From NCBI GenBank assembly GCA_910575505.1, contig CAJTFK010000010.1, forward strand, positions 62,001 to 126,000: 64,000 nucleotides of DNA, given 5' to 3'. Under the pieces are notes generated by a model that was given only the letters and a program-made list of their open reading frames with translations, ran no database searches and was not told the DNA's origin. Numbering within the stretch: the first letter of the stretch is position 1; the number at the start of each line of letters is the position of its first letter. Origin of the DNA: Oscillospiraceae bacterium (lineage in GTDB: Bacteria > Bacillota > Clostridia > Oscillospirales > Oscillospiraceae). This document shows, one piece after another, positions 1 to 8,216 of the stretch. Both the position numbers and the translations under genes were made by a program.

Positions 1-1
1 C

Positions 2-448
2 ATGAAAATGGCGAAGGACAGCGGTATGCTGATTACCTACGCCCTGGGCTCCTGCATTGGGATTTGTCTGTACGATCAGCGTATCAAACTGGCTGCAATG
101 GTTCACATTATGCTGCCGCTGAATATGGAGCCCGGAAGAAAAAACACATTTAAATATGCGGATACCGGACTCCGCGAGACTTTGCGCCTGATGGAGTCGA
201 AAGGCGCCTCCCGCGCACGGATCACCGCCAAGATTGCCGGCGGGGCCAAAATGTTCGAGCTCAGCGGCGGAAACCTTGGCAATATCGGACAGCGCAATAT
301 TGAGAGTGTGCATTTGAACCTGAAAAAAGAGGGCATCCAGCTCTTGAAGGAGGACGTGGGCGGTTCCGTGGCCCGGACGCTGCTGTTCGACCCGGCCACC
401 GGCTTGGGCTGCGTCCGCTGTTACGGCAGGAAAGAGCTGATTATTTAA
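2..448 (+). CDS. cheD: Chemoreceptor glutamine deamidase CheD (5' end cut off by window)
   Basis: CheD deamidates glutamines on chemoreceptors and tunes CheA activity in the cytoplasm. The visible 148 residues carry the family signature: LGSCIGICLYD with the catalytic Cys at visible residue 18 and the His of MVHIMLP at residue 35, then a conserved GGA-containing segment. Family members run about 155-165 residues and start some 10-20 residues before this point, so the true start lies before base 1 and the Met at base 2 is internal. It precedes cheV with a 30-base gap, suggesting one chemotaxis transcript. No cheC, its usual partner, is in the window. Confidence 0.9.
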   Translation: MKMAKDSGMLITYALGSCIGICLYDQRIKLAAMVHIMLPLNMEPGRKNTFKYADTGLRETLRLMESKGASRARITAKIAGGAKMFELSGGNLGNIGQRNIESVHLNLKKEGIQLLKEDVGGSVARTLLFDPATGLGCVRCYGRKELII

Positions 449-478
449 GAGACAACCTTTGAAAGGAGTGTGCGGAAT

Positions 479-1405
479 ATGCTGGCAGAGGACAAGCGGG
501 GCATCCTGCTGGAATCCGGTACGAATGAGATCGAGGTCATGGAGTTTACCATCAATGACAGCCTGTATGGAATCAATGTGGCGAAGGTCAAGGAGATTCT
601 GGTTTCCCAGCCGGTGAAGCCCATGCCTCACGCCCATCCGGCGGTGGAGGGGATTTTCAAGCCCCGGGATCAGGTCATCACAGTGGTGGATCTGCCCCAG
701 TACCTGCTGTCGGAGCCCGGGGAGAAAAAGCCCAAGGATCTGTTCATCGTCACCAATTTTAATAAGATGAATATTGCCTTCCGTGTCCACACGGTAGTCG
801 GCATCAGCCGCATTTCCTGGAAGAGCATCCAGAAGCCCGACAAGACCGTAGCCGGAGGAAACGAGGGCATCGCCACCGGAATTGCCCAGTGCGGCGAGGA
901 CCTGGTGACCATTCTTGACTTTGAGAAGATTGTGGCGGAGATTGCCCCGGAGACCACCATTCAGATGTCCGAGATCGAGCGTCTGGGCCACCGGGAGCGG
1001 AGCGACGCCGCCATTGTGGTGGCGGAGGACTCCGTGCTGCTCAGCAAGATGATTGAGGAGGCCCTCCACAAATCCGGCTATGTCAATACCAGGATGTTCC
1101 CCGACGGTCAGGCGCTCTGGAACTACCTAAATGAAGTCAGGGGTAAGAAAAATCTGGAAGATTACGTGTCCCTGGTGATTACGGATATCGAGATGCCTCA
1201 GATGGACGGACACCGGCTGACGAAGCTGATTAAGGACGACAAGGAGCTGAAGCATCTGCCGCTGATTATCTTCTCGTCTCTGATTACGGAGGAGATGCGC
1301 CAAAAGGGCAAGGAGCTGGGCGCCGACGAGCAGATGAGCAAGCCGGAAATCGGACATCTGGTGCAGGTGATCGATCACCTGCTGGAAGAGAAGCACAGCA
1401 AGTAA
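479..1405 (+). CDS. cheV: Chemotaxis coupling protein CheV (CheW domain + receiver)
   Basis: CheV couples receptors to CheA and takes phosphate on its receiver domain, serving adaptation. Residues about 15-160 form a CheW-like domain and about 175-305 a response-regulator receiver with the acidic pair in VVAEDS, the phospho-acceptor Asp in LVITDIEMPQMDG (near residue 236) and the conserved Lys in MSKPE. An in-frame GTG at 470 is only one base from the AAGGAG at 463-468, so the ATG at 479, ten bases downstream of it, is the better start. It sits 16 bases ahead of the EAL/HDOD gene. Confidence 0.92.
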   Translation: MLAEDKRGILLESGTNEIEVMEFTINDSLYGINVAKVKEILVSQPVKPMPHAHPAVEGIFKPRDQVITVVDLPQYLLSEPGEKKPKDLFIVTNFNKMNIAFRVHTVVGISRISWKSIQKPDKTVAGGNEGIATGIAQCGEDLVTILDFEKIVAEIAPETTIQMSEIERLGHRERSDAAIVVAEDSVLLSKMIEEALHKSGYVNTRMFPDGQALWNYLNEVRGKKNLEDYVSLVITDIEMPQMDGHRLTKLIKDDKELKHLPLIIFSSLITEEMRQKGKELGADEQMSKPEIGHLVQVIDHLLEEKHSK

Positions 1406-1421
1406 AAGCGGGAGGAACACC

Positions 1422-2702
1422 ATGAGCAGCAAATATATTGTAAGGCAGCCGATCAAGGATACCTCTGGAAAAATCCTGGGATATGAGATCGTATACCATG
1501 GCGAGAATCAGGCGTTCAGCTCGGACAGCAACAGCCCGGCCAATGAGTTCGCTTCTGCGGATACGGTCTACAGCTTTTTGACGCAGAACAGCACAACGAC
1601 GCTGAAGGGATCCTTGAACTTCATGACCTTCACCACCATGCTGCTGATGAAGAAAACGCCCAGGCTGTTTGACAAGTCGGAGCTGGTCATTCAAATTGAC
1701 GACAGCGTGATTATCCACCCCCTGTCCATGCACTTCGTGGACCAGTATGCCAAGGAGGGGTATAAGATTGCCGTCAACGAGTTCCAGTTCGCCCCCCGGT
1801 ATCTGGCTTTGCTGGACAGCATTGAGTACATCAAGCTGAATGCAAAAAATGCCACGGACGTTACCATCCGGAACACAGTGGAAGTGGCCCACAGCATGAA
1901 CAAAAAGTGCATCATCTCCCATATTGAGACGGCAGAACAGTACCAAAAGGCCATTTCTCTCAACGCCGACGCGGTGGAGGGGCCCTATGTGGCCGAGAAG
2001 ATTACCACCAAGGTTCACAGCAGCGCCTATCTCCAGAGCAACTTTTTCCGCCTGATGGTGGCGCTGACCCGGGACGAGCCGGATGTGGACGAGATTGAGC
2101 AGCTGATTTCCATGGACGCCAGTCTCAGCTATAACCTGCTGAAAATGGCCAACTCCGTGTTCTTCGCCCTGCGGCATCGGGCCACCACCATCAACCAGGC
2201 CATCATGACCCTGGGCCTGGGGCAGCTGCGGCAGTGGGTTTACCTCCTCAGTGCCGCCAACAGCGGCGAGAACGACGACCCCGGCACGGAGGAATTCCTG
2301 AAGAAATCCTTTATGCGGGCCCATTTTTGCAGTGAGCTGATGAAGCACGCCGAAAATATGCCCATCTCCCGGTCCGAGGCCTATTTGATGGGCATGTTCT
2401 CCACCTTGAACTATCTGGTAGATGCGCCGCTGGAGGAGATTCTGGAGGAGCTGCCGGTGGCCGACGAGGTGAAAAACGGCCTGGTGCGGGGCGAGGGCCG
2501 CTGCGGCATGCTCTACAAGCTGGTGCTGAGCTATGAAAACGCCGATTGGGACGGGATTAACCGCATGGCAGAGGAGCTGGGCATCCCCAACCAGCTGCTG
2601 ACCACCATCTACTTCAACTGCATGGAGAATGTGGGCGTGCTTTGGGATCAGCTGACCCACGCCTATCAGGACCAGGTGCCGGAGGATGAGGGGAAGGAAT
2701 AA
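1422..2702 (+). CDS. EAL-like/HDOD domain signalling protein (YuxH type)
   Basis: A two-domain cytoplasmic signalling protein of 426 residues. The N-terminal half (about 1-190) follows the EAL phosphodiesterase fold, but the signature is GYEIVYHG instead of a canonical E-x-L, and later motifs (IEYIKLNAKN, CIISHIETAEQY, NADAVEGPYV) keep the pattern without the usual acidic metal ligands. It is therefore probably not an active c-di-GMP phosphodiesterase. The second half (about 200-400) is an HDOD domain with the helical core SLSYNLLKMANS. This architecture is known as YuxH. The gene has a good RBS (GGGAGGAA) and ends just before a terminator, closing the cheD-cheV run. Confidence 0.85.
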   Translation: MSSKYIVRQPIKDTSGKILGYEIVYHGENQAFSSDSNSPANEFASADTVYSFLTQNSTTTLKGSLNFMTFTTMLLMKKTPRLFDKSELVIQIDDSVIIHPLSMHFVDQYAKEGYKIAVNEFQFAPRYLALLDSIEYIKLNAKNATDVTIRNTVEVAHSMNKKCIISHIETAEQYQKAISLNADAVEGPYVAEKITTKVHSSAYLQSNFFRLMVALTRDEPDVDEIEQLISMDASLSYNLLKMANSVFFALRHRATTINQAIMTLGLGQLRQWVYLLSAANSGENDDPGTEEFLKKSFMRAHFCSELMKHAENMPISRSEAYLMGMFSTLNYLVDAPLEEILEELPVADEVKNGLVRGEGRCGMLYKLVLSYENADWDGINRMAEELGIPNQLLTTIYFNCMENVGVLWDQLTHAYQDQVPEDEGKE

Positions 2703-2750
2703 TCCCCCGGCTCCGAAGCGGAACGGTGCCGGAAGGGCTGATAAAGAAAG

Positions 2751-2787
2751 AAAAAGGTTCGGCACAGAAACGTGTCGAACCTTTTTT
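2751..2787 (+). terminator. Rho-independent terminator after the EAL/HDOD gene
   Basis: A 15-bp stem (2751-2765 with 2772-2786, one G-T pair) around a six-base loop is followed directly by a T run. The A run on the 5' side makes it potentially bidirectional, so it could also stop the leftward comFB-parA transcript. Confidence 0.9.
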
Positions 2788-2898
2788 GCCAGAGTCAGCG
2801 CACCGGAAAACCGGCATATGATTCTCAAGGCGCACCGTGCCCGCCGCCCCGGGGATTCCGCGGCGGCGGGATTCCGGACAGACCGGCGTGCCTGGCCC

Positions 2899-3579
2899 TC
2901 AGAGGGACGGACGGGTGTGGTGGGGCGTTTCGTGGACGATGGTGCAGGCCTTGAGCAGCTGAGCGGTGATGTCGCTGCTGTATTGGGCCTCATACACCGT
3001 CAGGCGGGGCACCCGCTCGTCAGGGCCCATGAAGACGTACTTGGGGGGCAGGTGGTTCAGAGCAAAGGCCTTGACGTCCAGCTGGCAGCGCTCGCAGCAG
3101 CAGACGCCGAACATCTGCATGTACTTCTCCGCCTTTTCCTCCACCAGGAGCTGCATCACGTTGACATAGCACTCCTCTGCCGGCGCCTCTGGGGGGGTCT
3201 CTGCCGGTACTTTTGCCGGCTCCTCGGCGGGCCTGATGGGGGGCAGGTCCATCAGCTCCTCGGCGCTGGGGGGAGCGGGCTCCGCCGGCCGGGGAGGGGC
3301 GGCCTTCTCCTGGGGGGTCTGGGGGGGCGCCGGAGAATCCTCGGTGAGCTCCGCTTCCAGGGCGTCCTTGATCTGGTTGGAGACGGCGGCGTCGGCATTG
3401 ATGGAGGAGATGATAGGGGCCACGGGGGAGGGCTTTTCAACGGTCTCGACCTGTTCGGCGGGCTCGGCGGGTTTGGTCTTCTCGGCCGGCGCTTCGGGCT
3501 CCGGGGCGGGAGCGCCGCCGCGGTTTTTGCTGAGAAGGTTCATGACATGGGCGGTTTTGCTGCTGTTACTGGAAGCCAT
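2899..3579 (-). CDS. ComFB domain protein with Pro/Glu-rich N-terminal region
   Basis: The last 90 or so residues match the ComFB (late competence development) family: VNVMQLLVEEKAEKYM, a cysteine cluster VCCCERC, then DVKAFALNHLPPKY. ComFB-type proteins occur near motility, competence and c-di-GMP genes and some bind cyclic dinucleotides; the role here is unknown. Residues 1-130 are low-complexity, rich in Pro, Ala and Glu and probably disordered. The start has AAAGGAG eight bases upstream. It lies 33 bases downstream of parA on the same strand, so the two probably form an operon. Confidence 0.75.
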   Translation of the reverse strand: MASSNSSKTAHVMNLLSKNRGGAPAPEPEAPAEKTKPAEPAEQVETVEKPSPVAPIISSINADAAVSNQIKDALEAELTEDSPAPPQTPQEKAAPPRPAEPAPPSAEELMDLPPIRPAEEPAKVPAETPPEAPAEECYVNVMQLLVEEKAEKYMQMFGVCCCERCQLDVKAFALNHLPPKYVFMGPDERVPRLTVYEAQYSSDITAQLLKACTIVHETPHHTRPSL

Positions 3580-3612
3580 AATGAAAACTCCTTTACTGTT
3601 GTTGATCGGTGG

Positions 3613-4392
3613 TCAGCGTTTTCTGGGGGCGGGGAACTGGGGACCGGCCACGGCGTCCACGATTTTCCGCAGGTCCATGGCGGCTTTGCAGCGGGGCTGG
3701 TAGGTCAGCACGCTCTGTCCGTGGGCGGGAGCCATGGCCACGTCCACGCCCCGGCGGACTCTGGTGGGGAAAACCCGGCTGTCCAGCTGCTCAGCCACTG
3801 CCTCGGCGAGGTCCAGAATTTCCCGGGAGAGGGTGAGGCGCTGGTTATATTTGTTCAGCAGAATGCCCAGGACCTTCAGATCCGGGTTGAAGGATTTGCG
3901 GACGGTTTCAATGGTGTCCTGAATCTGGGAGACGCCCACCAGACTCAGCACCTCCGCCTCCATGGGAACGATGAGCCCGGTGGAGGCCACATAAGCGTTG
4001 ATGGTCAGGATGTTCAGGGCCGGAGGCGTGTCGATGATGATGAAGTCATACCGGTCCTTGACGGCGTCCAGATGCTGGGAGAGCATGAATTCCCGGCGGG
4101 GCGCGGTAAAGGCCACCTCGGCGGTGGAAAGCATGATGTCCGAGGGGAGGATATCTCCGTAGTCCGTGTGGGAGATGGATGCCTCAATGGGGTGCGCTCC
4201 GGTCAGCACGTCATAGATCGTGTAGCCGTCGCCGATGTCCAGGCCGAGAGTGAAGCCCAGGTTGCCCTGGGGGTCCAGATCGACGCCCAGGACCCGTGCG
4301 CCTCGCTGGGTGAGACCGCAGACCAGGGCGGAGACGGTGGTGGTTTTGCCCACGCCGCCCTTCTGGTTTGTGACGGTGATAACCTGTGTCAA
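3613..4392 (-). CDS. ParA/Soj-family partitioning ATPase
   Basis: A 259-residue ParA-type P-loop ATPase with the deviant Walker A TNQKGGVGKTTT at residues 8-19, VDLDPQGNLG (Walker A') at about 38-47 and IIIDTPPALN (Walker B). Such proteins position DNA or large complexes (chemotaxis arrays, flagella) on nucleoid or membrane. No parB follows; the next gene encodes a ComFB protein, and chemotaxis and flagellar genes lie on both sides, so a role in placing motility or chemotaxis machinery is more likely than chromosome partition (inference). The start is TTG with AAGGAGG nine bases upstream. A reverse-strand TATAAT at 4441-4446 is a possible -10 box. Confidence 0.85.
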   Translation of the reverse strand: MTQVITVTNQKGGVGKTTTVSALVCGLTQRGARVLGVDLDPQGNLGFTLGLDIGDGYTIYDVLTGAHPIEASISHTDYGDILPSDIMLSTAEVAFTAPRREFMLSQHLDAVKDRYDFIIIDTPPALNILTINAYVASTGLIVPMEAEVLSLVGVSQIQDTIETVRKSFNPDLKVLGILLNKYNQRLTLSREILDLAEAVAEQLDSRVFPTRVRRGVDVAMAPAHGQSVLTYQPRCKAAMDLRKIVDAVAGPQFPAPRKR

Positions 4393-4433
4393 AGGATTTT
4401 CCTCCTTACTGTAAAAACTAAACGCGGACCTCT

Positions 4434-4460
4434 TATTTTTATTATACTATATGTCGATAA
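4434..4460 (+). promoter_or_regulatory. SigD (sigma-28)-like promoter for fliD
   Basis: GTCGATAA at 4453-4460 differs at one base from the Bacillus SigD -10 core GCCGATAA. Fifteen bases upstream is TATT (4434-4437) in place of TAAA. The same layout stands before cheA. Confidence 0.6.
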
Positions 4461-4502
4461 AAAAACATAGAGGAATATCAAAAAAATTCTTGGAAGGATT
4501 CA

Positions 4503-4519
4503 CCGCCTCCGTGAGGCGG
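4503..4519 (+). other. Inverted repeat in the fliD leader
   Basis: A perfect 7-bp stem (CCGCCTC / GAGGCGG) with a three-base loop between the SigD-like promoter and the fliD RBS. There is no T run, so it is more likely an RNA stability or translation element than a terminator. Confidence 0.4.
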
Positions 4520-4553
4520 CGAATCGCCTGATATTATGAAGGGAGTGGGGTAT

Positions 4554-7361
4554 ATGGCCTCTGTCAGCAGCGTCAGCAGCGCAAGCAGCATTTATGGAAG
4601 CAGAAATGTCATCTCCGGCCTCGCCAGCGGTCTGGATACGGAGGGTATGATCGAAAACGCGATATCCGCGTACAAAAACAAGATCACATCCCTGAGCCAG
4701 AAGCGCACAAAGACCGAGTGGAAACAGGAGTCCTACAGAAGCATGATCGACAAGATGTCGTCCTTCCTCACGAAGTACACGTCTTACCGTTCTTCCAACA
4801 ACCTGATGTCCACCAGCTTTTTCGATCAGGCGGTGAAAACGGTGGCCAAGGGCAGCAATGCCGACAAGGTCACCGCCACCGGGCGCTCCAACAGCGACAT
4901 CCGGGTGGACCGGGTCCGGCAGCTGGCCTCCGCCGCCACCTATAAGCTGAGCGGAACCTTCCTGGACAAACAGACCTCCGACTTCAATTCCGGAACCGTG
5001 TCTGCGGCCGCCCCCGGGTCCATGGACCTGGACAAGGATATGACCGTCAGCACCTTTTCCGGCAGCATGACCCTGGCCTATGGCGGTTCCAACGCGCTGA
5101 GCTACCTGACCATCAACTTTGACGAGACCAAGACCTATGACAACGCCCAGGAGCTGGCGGACGAGATCAACCGGCAGCTGGAAGAGCAGACGGTGACCAT
5201 CGGCAGCAAGAGCTACACCGGCAAGGAGCTGACTGGGGAGGTGCTCCGGGCCGAGGTCAAGGACGGCAAAATCACCTTTGCGGACCCCAAGAAAAACAAT
5301 GTCTATATCAGCGCGGCCAGTGACAGCGTAAAGAAACAGCTGCTGGGCGGCCAGGATCTCAGCAGTATATACGGCAAACAGGTCAAGAGCCTGGACGCCT
5401 CAGGCGTGGCAAATATGAAGGAGACCATGAGCACCCTGGAGTACCTGTCTTCCAAGGGCGGCAGCCTTCAGATTACTCTGGACGGCGTCACCAAGACCGT
5501 GAAAATGCCCACCGCCAAGGATATCAAGGCGGACGAGGACGATAAACGGACCCCGGCGGAGCGGGACCAGGCGTATCTCGAAGCCCTCCAGAAAAATATT
5601 GACGAGGCCTTTGGAAAGGGCAAGCTGACGGTGAGCGACAAAAACGGCGGCGAAAAGGGCATCCAGCTCCAGTTTACCACCGGACAGAAGGGCTCCACTT
5701 TTTCCGTCCAGTCTACCAAGGGCGAGACCCTTGGCTTCGGTGAGAGCAATCAGATCACCAGCTATCTCAATACTAACAAGACGCTGGGCGAGCTGCTGGG
5801 CGAGGACGGCTTCAAGGATCTGGAAGCGCTCTATGAGCTGAAAGTGGACAGTAATGGTAAGGTCACAAAGGTGCCGGTGACGGACACCGACGGAAACCAG
5901 CTCTATTCCTTTAAGGTCAACGGCAAGGAAGTGGGGCGGTTTAATGAAAATACCACCCTGAGTACGGTAATCAACACCATGAACAGCAACAGTGATTCCG
6001 GGGTCAAGGTGGGCTATTCCAAGCTGACCAACGAGCTGACCTTTACCGCCAAGGACACGGGAGCTGCCAGCGAAATCCGGTTCGAGGGCCTGTCCTCCAA
6101 GCTGTTCGGCGCGCCCGGCACCTATGACGACAAGGGTGATGGAACTTATACCAAGGGCCAGGATGCCATTCTGGAGGTCAGCATCAACGGAACCTCCCTG
6201 GGAGAAATCACCCGCAGTTCCAACAGTGTGGAGCTGGACGGCATGACCATCAACCTCAAGGGGACCTTTGGCTACGAGACTGATGAGGACGGAAACATCA
6301 AATATGACGTCAGCCAGTCCCTGGACGAGAAGGGCAACCCCCTCTTCTCTGTGGACCAGGGAGACGGCAAGAGCAAGCAGTTCAGCGCGGAAAAGCTGGA
6401 CGACGGCAGACTGGCCTTCCTGGACGAAAAGAGCGGCAAGACCGTATACGGCACCATGGACGAGGACGGGAAGCTGACCTTTGAGAACCATAAGGGCGAG
6501 GAGGTCTACGCCCGGGTGGACGCCCAGGGCCGCCTGCGCTTTGACGCCGGCAGCGACCAGGCCATGGACGTTTCCGCTGTCACGGAGAAAACTGCCGTCC
6601 GGGACGACAAGGCCGAGGCCGTCACCTTTGAAACCAGCTCCGACGCGGACAAAATTGTGGACGTGGTGAAGGAAATGGTGGCGGACTACAACGCCATGGT
6701 GACGGAGATCAAGAATGCTTATTCCACCCTGCCCCTGTATCGCAACCAGAGCAAAAACCAGCGGTATGAGCCCCTGACCGACGAGGACAAGGAGGGCATG
6801 TCCGAGAGCACCATTGAGGCCTGGGAGGAAAAGGCCAAGACCGGCATCCTCTTTGGCGATAACGACCTGCGCAGCCTGTACACCCGCCTGACCTCCGCTG
6901 TGTCCATGACCGGCGAGAACGGCGCGGCCCTCCGGGCGGCGGGCATTACCGTGAACTATTCCAACGGCCTGAGCACCCTGGAGTTTAACGAGACAAAGTT
7001 CCGGGACGCGCTGAACAACGACCCGGACGCCGTGCGGGACGCTTTTACCGCCAGCACGGATTCCGGAGCCAAGAGCAACGGCCTGATGCAGGCGCTGAAA
7101 CAGCCCCTGGAGCTGTACGGCAAGACCGAGGGCGGCAAGGGCATACTGGTGAACAAGGCCGGCTCTTCTCTGGCTCCCAGCACGATGTATACAAATACCA
7201 TTCAGCAGGAGCTGGATAAAATTGACAAGGAAATCGAAAAGTGGGAAGATAAAATGAGCGACCAGGTGGACTACTACACCAGTAAGTTCTCTCAGCTGGA
7301 GCAGCTGGTAGCCCAGATGAACTCCCAGAGCTCTTACTTCGCCCAGCTGATGGGCGGCTGA
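4554..7361 (+). CDS. fliD: Flagellar hook-associated protein 2 (filament cap) FliD
   Basis: FliD caps the growing filament and folds exported flagellin. The N-terminus (SGLASGLDTEGMIENAISAY) and a FliD_N domain over about residues 20-115 are typical, as is the C-terminal domain (about 650-930) ending in a coiled coil KIDKEIEKWEDKMSDQVDYY. At 935 residues it is far longer than the usual 450-700. The extra mass is in the middle, including a stretch of short acidic repeats (nt about 6280-6560: DEDGNIKYD, DEKGNPLFS, DEDGKLTFE). The ATG at 4554 has GAAGGGAG ideally placed; the ATG at 4536 overlaps that RBS. It is followed by fliS, its usual partner. Confidence 0.93.
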   Translation: MASVSSVSSASSIYGSRNVISGLASGLDTEGMIENAISAYKNKITSLSQKRTKTEWKQESYRSMIDKMSSFLTKYTSYRSSNNLMSTSFFDQAVKTVAKGSNADKVTATGRSNSDIRVDRVRQLASAATYKLSGTFLDKQTSDFNSGTVSAAAPGSMDLDKDMTVSTFSGSMTLAYGGSNALSYLTINFDETKTYDNAQELADEINRQLEEQTVTIGSKSYTGKELTGEVLRAEVKDGKITFADPKKNNVYISAASDSVKKQLLGGQDLSSIYGKQVKSLDASGVANMKETMSTLEYLSSKGGSLQITLDGVTKTVKMPTAKDIKADEDDKRTPAERDQAYLEALQKNIDEAFGKGKLTVSDKNGGEKGIQLQFTTGQKGSTFSVQSTKGETLGFGESNQITSYLNTNKTLGELLGEDGFKDLEALYELKVDSNGKVTKVPVTDTDGNQLYSFKVNGKEVGRFNENTTLSTVINTMNSNSDSGVKVGYSKLTNELTFTAKDTGAASEIRFEGLSSKLFGAPGTYDDKGDGTYTKGQDAILEVSINGTSLGEITRSSNSVELDGMTINLKGTFGYETDEDGNIKYDVSQSLDEKGNPLFSVDQGDGKSKQFSAEKLDDGRLAFLDEKSGKTVYGTMDEDGKLTFENHKGEEVYARVDAQGRLRFDAGSDQAMDVSAVTEKTAVRDDKAEAVTFETSSDADKIVDVVKEMVADYNAMVTEIKNAYSTLPLYRNQSKNQRYEPLTDEDKEGMSESTIEAWEEKAKTGILFGDNDLRSLYTRLTSAVSMTGENGAALRAAGITVNYSNGLSTLEFNETKFRDALNNDPDAVRDAFTASTDSGAKSNGLMQALKQPLELYGKTEGGKGILVNKAGSSLAPSTMYTNTIQQELDKIDKEIEKWEDKMSDQVDYYTSKFSQLEQLVAQMNSQSSYFAQLMGG

Positions 7362-7394
7362 TGAAGCGCATGAAAAGGCGGTGATTCACAGACG

Positions 7395-7772
7395 ATGGAT
7401 ATGAAGGGCTTCAACCAATATAAGGAGCAAAGCGTCAACACCATGACCCAGGGCGAGCTGCTTCTTCTGCTGTATGACGAGCTTTTTAAGCGCCTTGCCC
7501 AGGCGGAAATCACGCTGAAGAAGCAGGATTATCCCGTTTTTGAGGCCTCGGTGCAGCGGGCAGTGGAGATCATCCAGTATCTGGATGATACGCTGGACCG
7601 GCAGTATCCCATCAGCAAAAACCTGACCCAGCTCTATGAGTATTTCACCTATGAGCTGGGCCGGGTGAAGATTGGCCGGCGGCAGGATCTGCTGGCCCAT
7701 GTGAAGTCCATGATCGGGGAGCTGCGGGACGCCTTCCGTCAGGCGCAGAAGAGCGGCGATTCCGGGAAGTAG
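7395..7772 (+). CDS. fliS: Flagellin export chaperone FliS
   Basis: FliS binds the flagellin C-terminus in the cytoplasm and prevents early polymerisation before export. The 125 residues match the family: YKEQSVNTMTQGELLLLLYD near the N-terminus, then a four-helix bundle with ALNxL-like ISKNLTQLYEY. It lies 33 bases after fliD and eight bases before the next small gene, in the normal fliD-fliS order. Either Met at 7395 or 7401 could start it; the first fits the AAGGCGG upstream. No flagellin gene is in the window. Confidence 0.93.
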   Translation: MDMKGFNQYKEQSVNTMTQGELLLLLYDELFKRLAQAEITLKKQDYPVFEASVQRAVEIIQYLDDTLDRQYPISKNLTQLYEYFTYELGRVKIGRRQDLLAHVKSMIGELRDAFRQAQKSGDSGK

Positions 7773-7780
7773 GTGAGAGG

Positions 7781-8167
7781 ATGGAGGCATCCGCGCTGAT
7801 GAATATTCATGTTCAGCTGAAGCGGATCTACACGGCCCTGAACGAGACCTACGACCTGACCCGCCAGCTGGCGGATGCGGTGGACCGCAACGATCAGGTG
7901 ACGGTTCAGATGCTGGTGGCCATGCGGCAGGAGCCTGTGGAAAAGCTCCGCCGGGGACAGCAGGTCCTGGACCAGCTGAAGGCGGCGCTTCCCCCGGAGG
8001 CGCAGGGCCCCATGGAGGAGCTTTTGAAGGGGACCGGTACGCCGGCGCCGGAGGAGGCGGCCCTGGCCAATCAGGCGGCTATCAATCAGAGACTTTTGAA
8101 GCAGCTGGTGGATTTGGACCGAATTGTAAACCGAAAGGTGACCCGGGAAAAGTCGATTTATCAATAA
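7781..8167 (+). CDS. Small helical protein, FliT/FlgN-like position (unknown)
   Basis: A 128-residue, all-helical, charged protein with no signal or membrane segment. It follows fliS where many Firmicutes carry fliT, a chaperone for FliD. The segment VQMLVAMRQEPVEKLRRGQQVLDQL resembles the heptad style of FliT/FlgN chaperones, but I cannot claim a family match. The RBS (GTGAGAGG) is good, and the gap to fliS is eight bases, so it is probably co-translated. A GC-rich hairpin follows before the ATPase gene. Confidence 0.6.
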   Translation: MEASALMNIHVQLKRIYTALNETYDLTRQLADAVDRNDQVTVQMLVAMRQEPVEKLRRGQQVLDQLKAALPPEAQGPMEELLKGTGTPAPEEAALANQAAINQRLLKQLVDLDRIVNRKVTREKSIYQ

Positions 8168-8174
8168 TGCCGGA

Positions 8175-8197
8175 GCCCCCGGCCCAGTGCCGGGGGC
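8175..8197 (+). other. GC-rich hairpin between the FliT-like orf and the ATPase gene
   Basis: A perfect 9-bp stem (GCCCCCGGC / GCCGGGGGC) with a five-base loop directly after the stop codon. There is no T run. It may protect the fliD-fliS message from 3' decay or reduce read-through. Confidence 0.5.
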
Positions 8198-8216
8198 ATC
8201 CATGCGCGGAGGAACT

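Noticed and set aside
2686..4470. A 594-residue forward frame opposite comFB and parA
   Set aside because: The reverse strand encodes a complete ParA and ComFB; the forward frame has no RBS or domain.
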